Of a stretch of DNA of 64,000 nt, positions 25,107 through 33,800 are shown piece after piece; position 1 is the stretch's first letter; each line of letters begins with the position of its first letter. The stretch spans positions 117,828 to 181,827 of the forward strand of contig JAAFJP010000008.1 in NCBI GenBank assembly GCA_013298125.1, read 5' to 3'. The DNA comes from Cytophagales bacterium (GTDB lineage: Bacteria > Bacteroidota > Bacteroidia > Cytophagales > Spirosomataceae). A model generated the notes under the pieces. It saw only the letters and a list, made by a program, of their open reading frames with translations, had not been told where the DNA came from and did not search any database. The position numbers and the translations under genes are program-made.

Positions 25107-27443
25107 CTATGCCATATTGATGTTTATTCTAAGCCCTTTTAAGCCGCTAACCCCCTGCATTTCTTCTAATTGATACATTTCAATCCCCATTTCTAACAGA
25201 CCTGTATATTGCAAATATTCTATGTAACCTTTGTATTCATCTGCCTCACTTTGCTGGCTGTAAACGATGGAAATTGTATTGGGCTTAGTTAATCTTTCCT
25301 CGGTATTATAAATCTTAATTTTGTCTATTCGCTTTTTGATAATCTCGTATCTGATATTATAAGAACCATCCACATCAAATCTTTTCTCTGCCATCCTGAA
25401 ACTAATGGCTATTGGGTTTTTATGTGCCAAGATGAGTTGAGTCGTTTGTAAGGGATATTTTAATTCGTTTTGCTTGCTATGTATCAGTTTTGCGGCATTG
25501 ATTAATGTAGTCAATTGCCACATTTTCAGGTTTTTAAGAAATAAAAAATCAAACTTTATGTTGGGTTGAATCGACTGACCAATGTAGGCATTAAACTCTA
25601 CACCATCCGTAACGTATCTTTCAAAATAAAAAGGATAATTTTTCTGAGCTTCTTCTTGTTGTGCATCTAAATACTGGGCAAGCATTTTATTGATTACCCC
25701 GATACTCTCCTCATACGCCGCTCGTTCCTTATAAACTGTCCGATGTTCGTTATTAATACTTTCGTGGTATTGGTCTATTTTTTCTACCAATACTGGGTTG
25801 GATTGTCGTAAATACTGAAACACATTTGGTACTTCGTGCAGTAAAAACTGAGTCGTAACATACTCATTTTCAGTCTGAATACCCTTAGAGATATTGATAA
25901 TATATTTCTCGGTTTTAAATTTTATCTCTTGTAATAATGGTAGCTTTTCGGTCAAAATGGCTTCGCTAATAATTGATTCCACCATCTGTAACTGGCTTAC
26001 TAAGTCTTTTGCAATGGTTTCGTTTCTTATGATAGAGGAGTTTTTAATATCAATTGCCCCGTACAAAGGAAAGATATTCTCAAAACTGATTTTATCAATG
26101 CTTGCTTGTTGTTTGGTTACTTTTTGGAGAATATATTGCAGTGCTACTTCCGTAAATTTCCATTCAACTGACTGGTGAATGGCGGTAAATTTCTCTTTCA
26201 GCACCTTATCCACCATGTTGTCCAAAAGTGTCGAACCTTTTTGCAAGGCAATACTGAATAAAGGGGTTATTTTCTTTAAAACATTTACTTGTTTTTTGTG
26301 AAAGGTATTAGCATTAACGCACGCCACTTCTAAAATACCTATCAGCTCATCGTCATTATACAAAGGGCAAATGATGATACTTTTAAAACCAAGTTGCACA
26401 TATTGACTTATTCTTCCTTGTGTATCCGTGCAAGCAGTTGCAATATCTTGAATTAAAATAGGTTCTTTATTTTCAGAAAACTCCTTTAAAAACTTTGCGT
26501 AGTATTTCAATTTCTCCTCCTCGCTAACGACACCGTCCTGTTCAGTAATGCTTCGGTTCATGTTTAATTTTGGAAAAACCAAATGCTCATTTACCTTTAT
26601 AAAAGGACTCATGCCCACTGCAACAGAGTTGATACCAATTAAATTTTTAATATGGCTTTGTAAAGATTCAAATTCATCTTCCTCAGAGAATGCGTTAAGA
26701 CGAATCAGGTTGTCTTTTATGATATTAATTGTTTCTCTTTCCGTAACATCAACAATATCGTCTATGATAGTCATGCCATGATATTCAAAGGCATCAACGG
26801 GGATTTTTTCTTCAAGGTTTTCTATTTGCAAAAAATCCTCAAAAGGCATATCAAACCAAGAAGGGTCTATGATTAGATTTTTGTCAATCAGCTTGGGAGT
26901 CAGATACTTACAAACCACTTCCAAAGAGACATATCGAGTGAATCCTTCGATTGGGTCTATTACTTTGTGAATACTAATATTTGGCTCATTTATGAGTTGA
27001 TTATTGTAGTAATTGTAGATTACGATGTAGGACGTTATTTTATTGGTTTTCTCTAACTCTTCTATATCTTTTTCAGTAGGCAAAAACACCATACCAACAT
27101 TATCTTCATTTAAAAATAACTTCCTATATTCCTCAGAGGCATAGACACTTTGCATACCAAATGGAACAAACGCCGCATTGAGTATTTTTTTATCAGACTG
27201 CATGGGGGGAAAAATAGTAGCCATCATTTGTGCTACGAACGTAGTATGCTTATCTAAGAGGGAAATGTCAGTTATTGGAGCAAGTAATTCTGGGTGTTCT
27301 TTTGCATATCGTAATAAATAACCATACATTTCTTCTGCACCGAGTTTTTTATCGTCAATATGCTTTTGCAATAAATTTAGTACTGGTTCAAAACTTAGTA
27401 CGCCCTTATATTGCTGTCTATCAATGGAGAGTTTTACAGACAT
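25107..27443 (-). CDS. GAF-domain protein upstream of HD-PycTM and ppk1
   Basis: 778-aa soluble protein without TM segments. A GAF-like sensor domain is visible at about residues 265-415: DEFESLQSHIKNLIGINSVAVG, then QYVQLGFKSIIICPLYNDDELIGILEVACVNANTF, the strand-helix order of GAF folds. The N-terminal about 260 and C-terminal about 360 residues have no motif I recognise; the C-terminal part has helical stretches (EESIGVINKMLAQYLDAQQEEAQ) and no kinase, cyclase or GGDEF signature. It is first in the minus-strand row GAF, HD-PycTM, ppk1, so it may sense the ligand for the group. A TATATTTG box lies about 130 bp upstream (27574-27581). Confidence 0.75.
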   Translation of the reverse strand: MSVKLSIDRQQYKGVLSFEPVLNLLQKHIDDKKLGAEEMYGYLLRYAKEHPELLAPITDISLLDKHTTFVAQMMATIFPPMQSDKKILNAAFVPFGMQSVYASEEYRKLFLNEDNVGMVFLPTEKDIEELEKTNKITSYIVIYNYYNNQLINEPNISIHKVIDPIEGFTRYVSLEVVCKYLTPKLIDKNLIIDPSWFDMPFEDFLQIENLEEKIPVDAFEYHGMTIIDDIVDVTERETINIIKDNLIRLNAFSEEDEFESLQSHIKNLIGINSVAVGMSPFIKVNEHLVFPKLNMNRSITEQDGVVSEEEKLKYYAKFLKEFSENKEPILIQDIATACTDTQGRISQYVQLGFKSIIICPLYNDDELIGILEVACVNANTFHKKQVNVLKKITPLFSIALQKGSTLLDNMVDKVLKEKFTAIHQSVEWKFTEVALQYILQKVTKQQASIDKISFENIFPLYGAIDIKNSSIIRNETIAKDLVSQLQMVESIISEAILTEKLPLLQEIKFKTEKYIINISKGIQTENEYVTTQFLLHEVPNVFQYLRQSNPVLVEKIDQYHESINNEHRTVYKERAAYEESIGVINKMLAQYLDAQQEEAQKNYPFYFERYVTDGVEFNAYIGQSIQPNIKFDFLFLKNLKMWQLTTLINAAKLIHSKQNELKYPLQTTQLILAHKNPIAISFRMAEKRFDVDGSYNIRYEIIKKRIDKIKIYNTEERLTKPNTISIVYSQQSEADEYKGYIEYLQYTGLLEMGIEMYQLEEMQGVSGLKGLRININMA

Positions 27444-27573
27444 TTAATAATGAATTTTAGATGTTTAAAGAAAGAATGATGATATAATTGCTTGAATATG
27501 CTTGCAGATAATTTATTAATAATCAGCAAATTAAATACCAAAATACAATAGGTTCAATGTAAAATTGGTAGTA

Positions 27574-27581
27574 CAAATATA
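27574..27581 (-). promoter_or_regulatory. Bacteroidota -7 box (TATATTTG) for the GAF/HD-PycTM/ppk1 row
   Basis: TATATTTG on the minus strand, about 130 bp before the GAF gene start. No second candidate lies closer. The rest of the 27444-27737 gap is AT-rich with no other structure I can support. Confidence 0.35.
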
Positions 27582-27737
27582 TAATTGATTTTTTAAATTC
27601 AAAGGTCAAATCCAAATAGAATAGCTTTTTTGTATTGACTTCTTACCACAAAAAAAGAACCAAGAACCAACAAAAGTATTAATTTCTTAAAACTTCTATT
27701 GACTCTTGATTCTTTTGAAATGTTTATTCACGCTTGA

Positions 27738-28379
27738 TTACTTGCGTCCTTTCTTTACTTGCTTTCTCAAAACCTCAATCTCCTTCTCCTGACGAATCAC
27801 GTGCAAAGTCAATTCTTCCACTTTTTCCAGTAATTTAGAAACCATCACATCAACTGCAACGCCTTTTTCTACAACCTCTGTCGCAGAAGGAACATTGGGC
27901 AAATGCTTGTATTTTCCAATAAATTCTTCCGTTTTTTTCAAAGAAAGTAATGCGTAATTCTTCTCAAAAACTCGGTCAGACCATTGATTTTCAGAGGAAT
28001 AACGGATTTTGAAATGACTCAAAACGGGTGTACCTTCTGCATCCGTTGCCAAAAAGTTTTCGCCATTAATATTCATCAAATTTTGGTTTAAGGATGCCAC
28101 AAAATTGATGTTTCCTTTCAAACGAAATTCTCCTCGTACATCTAAACGTGCCTGTGGATTTGCCGTACCGATGCCGACTTTCACGAGCGTACTATCGCCC
28201 AAAACCAAACCATCATCCACGGCAACTTTGGCATTATAACCAATTGCAGATGCTCTTTGAAGATTATTCTGATTTGTGCCGACTCCGCCAGCATAACGTC
28301 CAAAATATGAGGCTGTTTGGGCAAATGATGTTGCTGTGAAAATGAATAAAATTAGGAGAGTGAAATATGAATTTTTCAT
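27738..28379 (-). CDS. Exported coiled-coil surface protein with phage-tail-like repeats
   Basis: 213-aa protein: signal peptide (YFTLLILFIFTATSFAQ), then ASYFGRYAGGVGTNQNNLQRASAIGYNAKV and KVGIGTANPQARLDVRG, motifs of trimeric tail-fibre/TMF-like proteins common in Bacteroidota. The C-terminal third resembles an intramolecular-chaperone-like stem (FIGKYKHLPNVPSATEV) and ends in a coiled coil with a basic tail. It is likely a trimeric cell-surface fibre. A truncated relative of its 3' end lies at 17560-17652. Just downstream of the lone LytTR gene on the same strand, but separated by two hairpins (28460-28503), so probably a separate unit. Confidence 0.75.
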   Translation of the reverse strand: MKNSYFTLLILFIFTATSFAQTASYFGRYAGGVGTNQNNLQRASAIGYNAKVAVDDGLVLGDSTLVKVGIGTANPQARLDVRGEFRLKGNINFVASLNQNLMNINGENFLATDAEGTPVLSHFKIRYSSENQWSDRVFEKNYALLSLKKTEEFIGKYKHLPNVPSATEVVEKGVAVDVMVSKLLEKVEELTLHVIRQEKEIEVLRKQVKKGRK

Positions 28380-28459
28380 CGTAATTATTTTTTAATTAGC
28401 TGATTATAAAGTTGTTATATCAGAGGATGATAATATTAAGAAATACTAATAGTGTTTTA

Positions 28460-28503
28460 CGGGGATTTGAGAATCCCGCTGTCAGGTTTGAGAACCTGAC
28501 AGC
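28460..28503. repeat. Pair of adjacent hairpins with identical TGAG loops
   Basis: CGGGGATT-TGAG-AATCCCG (28460-28478) overlaps the first base of GCTGTCAGGTT-TGAG-AACCTGACAGC (28478-28503, perfect 11-bp stem). They follow the lytTR stop by 13 bp and could end the lnt-lytTR transcript. Confidence 0.75.
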
Positions 28504-28516
28504 ACAGAGATAAAGT

Positions 28517-28858
28517 TTAAGCGATAAATTTCTTAGCTATGTATTCTTTTCTTCTTGAAATAACCGCCTGTTGTCCGTTGGTCATGGTCAGTTTTCTTTC
28601 TTCTTGATTATACGTTTTCACATGATTTGGATTGACCATAAACGTTCGGTGTACTCTCAAAAAACCATGTGTTTCTAAAAACTCTTCATAGTATTTTATG
28701 GAATGAGCTAAGACTTTTTTCTTGCCATTATCCATAAAAACTGTCGTGTAATTGATGTCCCCTTTCAGTAAAACTACCTCATGAATAAATACTTTTTTAG
28801 AGGTTCGGTGATTCAAAATTAATAGCGAGTTATTTCCTTTTTGTTGATACTTTCTCAT
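28517..28858 (-). CDS. Stand-alone LytTR DNA-binding protein
   Basis: 113-aa LytTR domain with no receiver domain. Typical blocks are SKKVFIHEVVLLKGDINYTTVFMDNGKK, ILAHSIKYYEEFL-like core, then GFLRVHRTFMVNPNHVKTYN and a C-terminal ISRRKEYIAKKF. These give the beta-rich LytTR fold with recognition loops. With no phospho-acceptor, activity must be set by abundance or by a partner. The gene starts 2 bp after the lnt stop, so it is co-transcribed with lnt. Its target is unknown; the coiled-coil surface gene immediately downstream is a candidate by position only. Confidence 0.88.
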   Translation of the reverse strand: MRKYQQKGNNSLLILNHRTSKKVFIHEVVLLKGDINYTTVFMDNGKKKVLAHSIKYYEEFLETHGFLRVHRTFMVNPNHVKTYNQEERKLTMTNGQQAVISRRKEYIAKKFIA

Positions 28859-28860
28859 GT

Positions 28861-30420
28861 TTAGGGTGTGTTAGTGATTTGATTTTTTGTGTTTAAATGG
28901 AAGATAAGTATTAAAAATATAAATGAGATTCCACAGAAAATGATAAACCAATTTGGATGCTTTGTATAAAAACTTTTCTTAGTTACGCAAAGAACTTCCT
29001 TTGTTCCGATGGTGGCTTTGAACCACGGTAATTTTCCCTCAATATTTCCGAATGGGTCGATGAAACAAGAAATCCCTCCGTTTGAACACCTGACAATACT
29101 TCTCCGATTTTCGATGGCTCGCATACGGGTGAAACTTTGTAATTGTTTAGCCCCTGGGGTTGTGCCAAACCATGCGTCATTGTTCATTAGGGCAATAAAT
29201 TCTGCATCATCATTGACCAAATCTGCCATTTTGTGAGGGAACATTTGCTCCCAACAGATTGTTAGTGCCACTCTGAATTTATCTCCTTTCAAATTGGCAT
29301 AATCAAACGTATAAGGTTCATTACCCCTTTCCATGGCATTTCCCCTTGGCGTTGGCGTTTGCTCAAAATAAGGCATCAGTTCCACAAAAGGCAATCCATA
29401 TTGTTTCTGATACACTTTTACATCATTGGCTTTCAGTTTCAAGGAATCCCAAAACATGGCTAACTGTGGAGTAAAAACTAAGGCATTATTTCTGAAAATA
29501 TATTTTTTTGATGTGTCAGGATATTCTACATAACCAATCGCTACCGAAGTTTGCCAATTTGAAATGGCTTTTTTTGTAAAATTAAAAAGAGCTGTATCTT
29601 GAAAAAGTGGAACTGGAATCGCCGCTTCTGGCAATACTATCAAATCGGGCTGGGCAGTTCTCACGGCAGAATCTGACAGCGAAATTATCTGGTCAAAAGT
29701 TTTTTGAGCCAACAAACTATCTTTTGAGTAACTGTCTAAATTTGTTTGAATGATACTTACTTTTGAAGTTCTATTGTCTAAACCGATTACACTTTGAGGT
29801 ACGATTTTCGTTATCCAAAAACTATAAATTAAAGGTAAAAATAAAAAGCCCCCTAACCTCCAGAGGGGGAACATTCTTCGACGATTAACTCCCCCTCTGG
29901 GGGTTAGGGGGGCTACAAATGCTATCAAACTATTCATCCCCATCACCCAAAAGCCAACGCCCCACATTCCGAAAATATCAGCAAATTGAATCAGCCAAGT
30001 GTTGTTTGCTTGTGTGTATGGAAGCAAATATACCTGTAATCCGTGTGGTGCAATGTGGGCGAGCCAGTCTGTCAGCGTCCACACGAAGGGCAAGGCTATC
30101 AATGCTTTTTCCCAAGAGAATCTTTTTTGTACAAGGTAAAAAATTACTAATGGCAATAACAAAAAAGGCATTTGCGAAAAAACACAAACCAATAATGCCT
30201 GAAAACTATAATAATTTACCCACCAAACACTGATGAAAAGAGCAACGATTATTAATAAAAAGGCTTGAAACAAATAGATTTTAAAAGACTGAATATCACG
30301 ATTTGCTAACAAAAACGGAACAAACGCAAACCAAGCCAAAATACCCGTTGGAATTGGGTCGTAAGAGGGAAACGACAAACCTAAAAGTATTCCACTCAAT
30401 AGCCAAGCCCAATTTTTCAT
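28861..30420 (-). CDS. lnt: Apolipoprotein N-acyltransferase
   Basis: 519-aa inner-membrane enzyme that adds the third acyl chain to lipoproteins. N-terminal hydrophobic helices (about 1-200) precede a nitrilase-fold periplasmic domain with the Glu-Lys-Cys triad: E265 (VLPEAAIPVP), K339 (YQKQYGLPFVE) and C389 (TICWEQMFP). The opening LLSGILLGLSFPSYDPIPTG is the family's conserved first helix. Residues 169-192 (APLTPRGGVNRRRMFPLWRLGG) are encoded by a near-perfect palindrome and fall in a loop between two TM helices; relatives would not be expected to have them. All catalytic residues and the frame are intact, so the enzyme should work. It heads a two-gene unit with lytTR. The only upstream -7 box is 240 bp away (30669-30676). 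Confidence 0.94.
   Translation of the reverse strand: MKNWAWLLSGILLGLSFPSYDPIPTGILAWFAFVPFLLANRDIQSFKIYLFQAFLLIIVALFISVWWVNYYSFQALLVCVFSQMPFLLLPLVIFYLVQKRFSWEKALIALPFVWTLTDWLAHIAPHGLQVYLLPYTQANNTWLIQFADIFGMWGVGFWVMGMNSLIAFVAPLTPRGGVNRRRMFPLWRLGGFLFLPLIYSFWITKIVPQSVIGLDNRTSKVSIIQTNLDSYSKDSLLAQKTFDQIISLSDSAVRTAQPDLIVLPEAAIPVPLFQDTALFNFTKKAISNWQTSVAIGYVEYPDTSKKYIFRNNALVFTPQLAMFWDSLKLKANDVKVYQKQYGLPFVELMPYFEQTPTPRGNAMERGNEPYTFDYANLKGDKFRVALTICWEQMFPHKMADLVNDDAEFIALMNNDAWFGTTPGAKQLQSFTRMRAIENRRSIVRCSNGGISCFIDPFGNIEGKLPWFKATIGTKEVLCVTKKSFYTKHPNWFIIFCGISFIFLILIFHLNTKNQITNTP
29847..29914. repeat. Palindromic element in frame inside lnt
   Basis: Left arm 29847-29870 (AGCCCCCTAACCTCCAGAGG...) and right arm 29888-29914 pair with about two differences around a 17-nt loop. 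The lnt frame reads through it as a proline/arginine-rich segment. Composition is far more GC-rich than the flanking TM-coding DNA, which marks it as inserted. Confidence 0.92.
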
Positions 30421-30460
30421 AAATTACTTTGAAGTGGATAAGTTTTAAATTGATGTTTTT

Positions 30461-30659
30461 TTTGTGTATTTTGTCAGAACACGATTTTGAAGATTAATAT
30501 GATTTACAGGATTGTGATTTTTAATCTTGTTAATCATTAAAATAATGTTCTAAATTTTTGTGTATTTTGTCAGAACACGATTTTGAAGATTAATATGATT
30601 TACAGGATTGTAATTTTTAATCTTGTTAAATCATTAAAATCTATAAAATCATGTTCTGA
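30461..30659. repeat. Two tandem copies of a ~96-bp palindromic element
   Basis: Copies start at 30461 and 30557, each opening TTTGTGTATTTTGTCAGAAC and agreeing closely. Each is a degenerate inverted repeat: CAGAACACGATTTTGAAGAT...ATTTACAGGATT pairs with AATCTTGTTAAATCAT...AATCATGTTCTG. The right copy is slightly longer and keeps a better right arm. Related GATTTnnAGGATT palindromes lie at 52882-52990 and 53824-54000. They fill the lnt leader; the rest of the 30421-30841 gap holds the -7 box, the 7-2-7 site and a gene fossil. Confidence 0.85.
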
Positions 30660-30668
30660 TTATTTACA

Positions 30669-30676
30669 CAAAACTA
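30669..30676 (-). promoter_or_regulatory. -7 box (TAGTTTTG) 23 bp from the 7-2-7 site
   Basis: TAGTTTTG on the minus strand fits TAnnTTTG. No -33 TTG is present, as expected for an activator-dependent promoter. The 7-2-7 inverted repeat lies 23 bp further upstream (30700-30715). A transcript from about 30662 would run through two palindromic repeats into lnt. Confidence 0.5.
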
Positions 30677-30699
30677 CTTTGATGTAATTTTAAAATATA

Positions 30700-30715
30700 T
30701 ACCTCTCAGGAGGTA
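30700..30715. promoter_or_regulatory. Putative NarL-type 7-2-7 operator, copy 1
   Basis: TACCTCTCAGGAGGTA: two heptamers (TACCTCT and inverted TACCTCC) separated by 2 bp. The first matches the E. coli NarL heptamer TACYYMT fully, the second at six of seven positions. The identical 16-mer is at 42758-42773. It would be centred near -46 of a minus-strand promoter at 30669-30676. Confidence 0.6.
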
Positions 30716-30719
30716 ATTT

Positions 30720-30839
30720 TTAGTTTATTGACCAAGAAGACTTTATATTCGTTTTTCTTTTTTGTAATTCATTTACCAAAAAATCTTCTTTCGTTTTCTG
30801 TGAAATTTAAAGTCCTTTACAATCACCTTGTCGGGTTGA
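30720..30839 (-). pseudogene. Decayed C-terminal domain downstream of the BspA-like gene
   Basis: The minus strand reads QGDCKGL-stop-ISQKTKEDFLVNELQKRKTN and ends SSWSIN-stop. It aligns with the end of the intact protein at 39132-40643 (EGDCNGVFVSSKTKEGFWVK, then ELQKGKSNVKFSWKIS). There is one internal stop, and a frame change just before GDC (FQPD is in another frame). It starts directly after the stop of the giant surface gene, so that gene may have lost this domain, or a neighbouring tail-protein gene was deleted down to its last codons. Confidence 0.8.
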
Positions 30840-30841
30840 AA

Positions 30842-33800
30842 TCAATTATTCATCGTTAGCACTGCTCCTGCGAGCATATTCATGTTGGCTCCGTTTTCAA
30901 GCGTTAAATTCCTTAAACTTTTCACACCCGATACGTCCAGCCTATGTCCAGTGCGGATAAGTACGCTGAGTGTGCTTATGTTCCCATTTGGAATCACTGG
31001 TGAAATGACCCAAGATTGTCCACCATTGCTACTTGCCTCCCAATTGGTAGTGGCATCGAGTGTCACATTTCCATTGCTCCTGAAAGCATAACTGACGATA
31101 CCGAACTCATCTGCTCCAATGTCTGGGTTGGTTGTACTTCTACTTTCGCAAGCAATGTCCGTTGTTACGGTAGCTATCGGAATTCCTGCATTGTTTAGTG
31201 CTGGATTTGTATTCACATCCAAAAAAAGACCGTTACCTGCTATAAAATTGGGCTGAACACTAATCGAATTTAAATCTTCGGAAGAAGCCGTTTGCCAATT
31301 TGCGATGGTAGAAAAGGGGAGTGCGGTGTTAGAAATTGAATTAGTAATAGCAGTATGAGAGCCAGAACCACTCGCAAAAAGTGCATTATTATTTGAATTT
31401 AAATTACTTGCAGGCAGGGCATAACCCAGACCAAGAGCCACGTTGTTGATTGTAGCACCATTTCCAGGACCATTAGCGACTAAAATATTATTGAACACAT
31501 TTACAACTGGATTAGAACCAAGTATTGATAAGGCAACATTAGGAAACGCTCCACCTGTCAATGCACCCGTTGTGTTCATGGTAACTGAGTTATGATATAC
31601 ATTCGTTATGCCTGAACCACCTGCAACTAAAATTCCTGAGCCAAAATCATTTGCGGTTCCATTGGCATAAATATTACTAATCATATTGTTGGCAACGGTA
31701 GTGGTTCCAGAACTGGTTTGATTCACCACAATTCCTCCCGCAGAAAAAGTATTCGTAGCTTTGATATTATCAATAAAATTGTTTGAAACTACTGTATTGG
31801 TTGTCTCTCCACCAGACGACAAATTATTGCTCATCGTATTTGTACCAAGTGCGATAGCCATTAAATCATTGGAACCAGCAACACTTTCAATATTTTTTAT
31901 GCTATTTCCTTTTATTGAGTAGGAATCAGCAAACAGCACCATTATGCCCACTCTTCCAATATTGTCCTGAGTTGCCACAGTTCCATCCATCAAATTTTGT
32001 TCTATACGCCCATTACTATTTTTATTTGTAATACTTTGACCACCTACAAAAATACCTATCTGAGCTTTGGTAATTCGGTTATTTATTATTGAATTATTGT
32101 TGTTGTTAAAGGCATTTGCACCATTGCCAATGGTTGGTCCAGAAATATTTACTGCTACTGATGTAGTGCTATTTGAGTTACCAATAATATTACAATTGTA
32201 AATATTGTTAAAACTTGCACCATCTGAATTGATGTTTTGCAAAGAAATAACTGCTGAACTGGTTGATGGATTGGTATTTTGAATCGTCAAATTTCTGGTG
32301 GCAGATGATGCTGGACAAATTTCATTGGGTGTACTGCCATTCGTTCCATTGATAGTTACATAATCGGCTCCTTCCAAAACCAAAAGTGCCGTTGTGGAGC
32401 TTCCAGTAAGGTTGGCGTTCACTCCCGTTGCGGGTTTTATCGTCAGGGTGTTCACTGTGCTTGAATTTTCATTATTCCGAATGACGATGGGGTAAGTTTC
32501 ATTTGGATAAGTAGCGTCAATCAATGAAAAAGTGATAGCTCCATTCAAACATTTGGTGCTATAATCATTGACTGCTGCTGTGAGTGTGGCATAATTTCCA
32601 CCCACTCCAACCGTATAAAGTCCACTCAATGCAGTAGAAAATTGATACGAAGAAGGACTTGTAGGAGGAACTGAAACGGCTGGCGGGTTTGAAGTAAATC
32701 CACTTGCTCCTGCACTTGGAAAAGCCGTTATGTTGGGTGTTGTCGCTTTATCCTGAGCCACAATGTAATAAGAGACATTGTCTCCTACATTAATTCCTCC
32801 TCCAAAAGTAAAAGAATAATTGTTGCCCGATAGATAGGTTGCAGTCACTGGTGTCCATGTCCCAGCGTTTACTTTCCAATACAGTACAGGTAAACCAGTA
32901 CCAGAGATTGGTATTCCAGAAGCATCTGAAATGGATACAATCAAAGTTCTTGCAGTACCGTTGCACGCAAAATTGAAAGGAGTATAAGAAATTACTGGCG
33001 GGTTCAAATCTAATATCACGCCATCAAATTCATCTGCCCCAATGTCAGGAGCGTTGGCTCCGCCATTGACAGAGCCAGTTGGACCAGGTCTGTTTTGATT
33101 GTCAAAATCAACTAAAACATTTGTTGTAGTTCCAGCAGACTCTATTTGAGTGGGTGTTGTACCTAAGTTCAAACGCAAATTAGCTATGGCTGGGTCAACG
33201 AACGGCACGCTGATTCCTGTGAATGAATTGTTATCACTTAACGAACTGGTTTTCCAAGCAGCAAAATTTTGAGCCGTTGTCCAGTAACCTATTGTGTTCA
33301 CGTTTGCATTGAGTACATTAAAATTGGAGGCATTTGAAGACCAACCCACGCTTGAAGCAGTTGCACCATAGTTGTTGCCTATCGCAAAATGTTGCCCTGT
33401 TCCTCCACTTCTAACATTGTTCACTATATTATTTAGGATATTGACGGTAGCTGTTCTTGCATTGACAGTATAATCGGTTCTGGCAATACCAAAACTGGGT
33501 TGAGCACCAAATGACACAGTCCCCTCTATGTGAACGGTATTATGCAAAATATTCATTACTGGATTTGGTGTAGAGCCATTGTTGCATTGGATACCCACAA
33601 TGGCGGTATTGCTGTTCTGCCCGCCACCTAAGGAAATCATGTTGTTTTCTACATTTACTGCCGTTGTTCCCGAGCGGATTAAGATTCCTGCAATCGCCGA
33701 AGGAGACGTGGCGGACGTGCTGGTTCCAGCATTTTGAAGCCCATAAATTCTATTTCTTGAAATAGTGGTGTTTGCGGCATTGCCTTGACCTATGCCCACC

